Shown: in pieces, positions 22,988 through 23,010 of the stretch
How positions within the stretch are numbered: the first letter of the stretch is position 1
How the letters are laid out: every line of letters starts with the position of its first letter
From: JAAYYY01 sp964602995
Lineage (GTDB): Bacteria > Chloroflexota > Anaerolineae > Promineifilales > Promineifilaceae
DNA length: 23,010 nt
Assembly (NCBI GenBank): GCA_964602995.1
Contig: CAZRTM010000066.1
Location: 1 to 23,010 of the forward strand
Direction of reading: 5' to 3'
Translations under genes and position numbers: made by a program
The notes under the pieces: generated by a model
The model's database searches: none
The model's input: only the letters and a program-made list of their open reading frames with translations
What the model was told of the DNA's origin: nothing

Positions 22988-23010
22988 GTGACCGAAATTG
23001 GCGTCATGAT
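22988..23010 (+). CDS. Start of an unidentified gene, cut by the window edge
   Basis: GTG at 22988 begins VTEIGVM and stays open to the edge. AAGGAA ends nine bases before it, and an extended -10 promoter lies 61 bases upstream. Seven codons are too few to name a family. The ribosome site and promoter together make a real start likely. Confidence 0.5.

Overview
The window looks like chromosomal DNA of a GC-rich bacterium with tightly packed genes. The proteins and the short intergenic repeats (ACTGATTAC copies, ACCTGWCAGGT palindromes) suggest a Chloroflexota genome, Anaerolineae or Caldilinea type. This is an inference from protein flavour; there is no rRNA or other decisive marker here. I see no rRNA, tRNA, CRISPR array, transposase or phage gene.

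Region 1 (1-16055, all minus strand) is one long gene train of 14 genes, transcribed from 16055 toward 1 and cut by the left edge. Most junctions are ATGA, GTGA, TGATG or TAATG overlaps, the mark of a translationally coupled operon. In order of transcription: CgeB-like glycosyltransferase, GT4 glycosyltransferase, asparagine-synthase-like amidotransferase (asnB type), methyltransferase, GlpD-like FAD oxidoreductase, second methyltransferase, NAD-dependent sugar epimerase/dehydratase, third methyltransferase, second asnB-type amidotransferase, a hairpin, NodU-type carbamoyltransferase, GT4 glycosyltransferase, GT2 dolichol-phosphate-mannose-synthase-like glycosyltransferase, DUF2304 membrane protein, and a PIG-L deacetylase that runs off the window. 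The set fits synthesis of a heavily decorated surface glycan: chain building by four glycosyltransferases, sugar-nucleotide processing, and decoration by methyl, amide, carbamoyl and deacetyl chemistry. No flippase, polymerase or exporter lies inside the window, so the cluster must continue to the left or use genes elsewhere.

Region 2 (16056-16934) has no convincing protein gene. It holds inverted repeats with an AACCGGT core in front of the glycan operon, a candidate small structured RNA on the plus strand (about 16675-16832) with its own extended -10 promoter and hairpin terminator, and a strong intrinsic terminator for dnaA.

Region 3 (16935-18326, minus) is dnaA, standing alone without dnaN. 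I could not find a convincing oriC beside it.

Region 4 (18327-20492) is the divergent dnaA/phosphatase promoter region, followed by a two-gene plus-strand operon: a histidine phosphatase and an RlmM/FtsJ-like 2'-O-ribose methyltransferase, overlapping by 8 bases.

Region 5 (20493-23010) has a repeat-rich spacer, a polytopic membrane protein of unknown function on the minus strand, a divergent spacer with a palindromic repeat pair, an anaerobic sulfatase-maturase-type radical SAM protein with a C-terminal SEC-C zinc motif, and the first codons of another plus-strand gene preceded by an extended -10 promoter.
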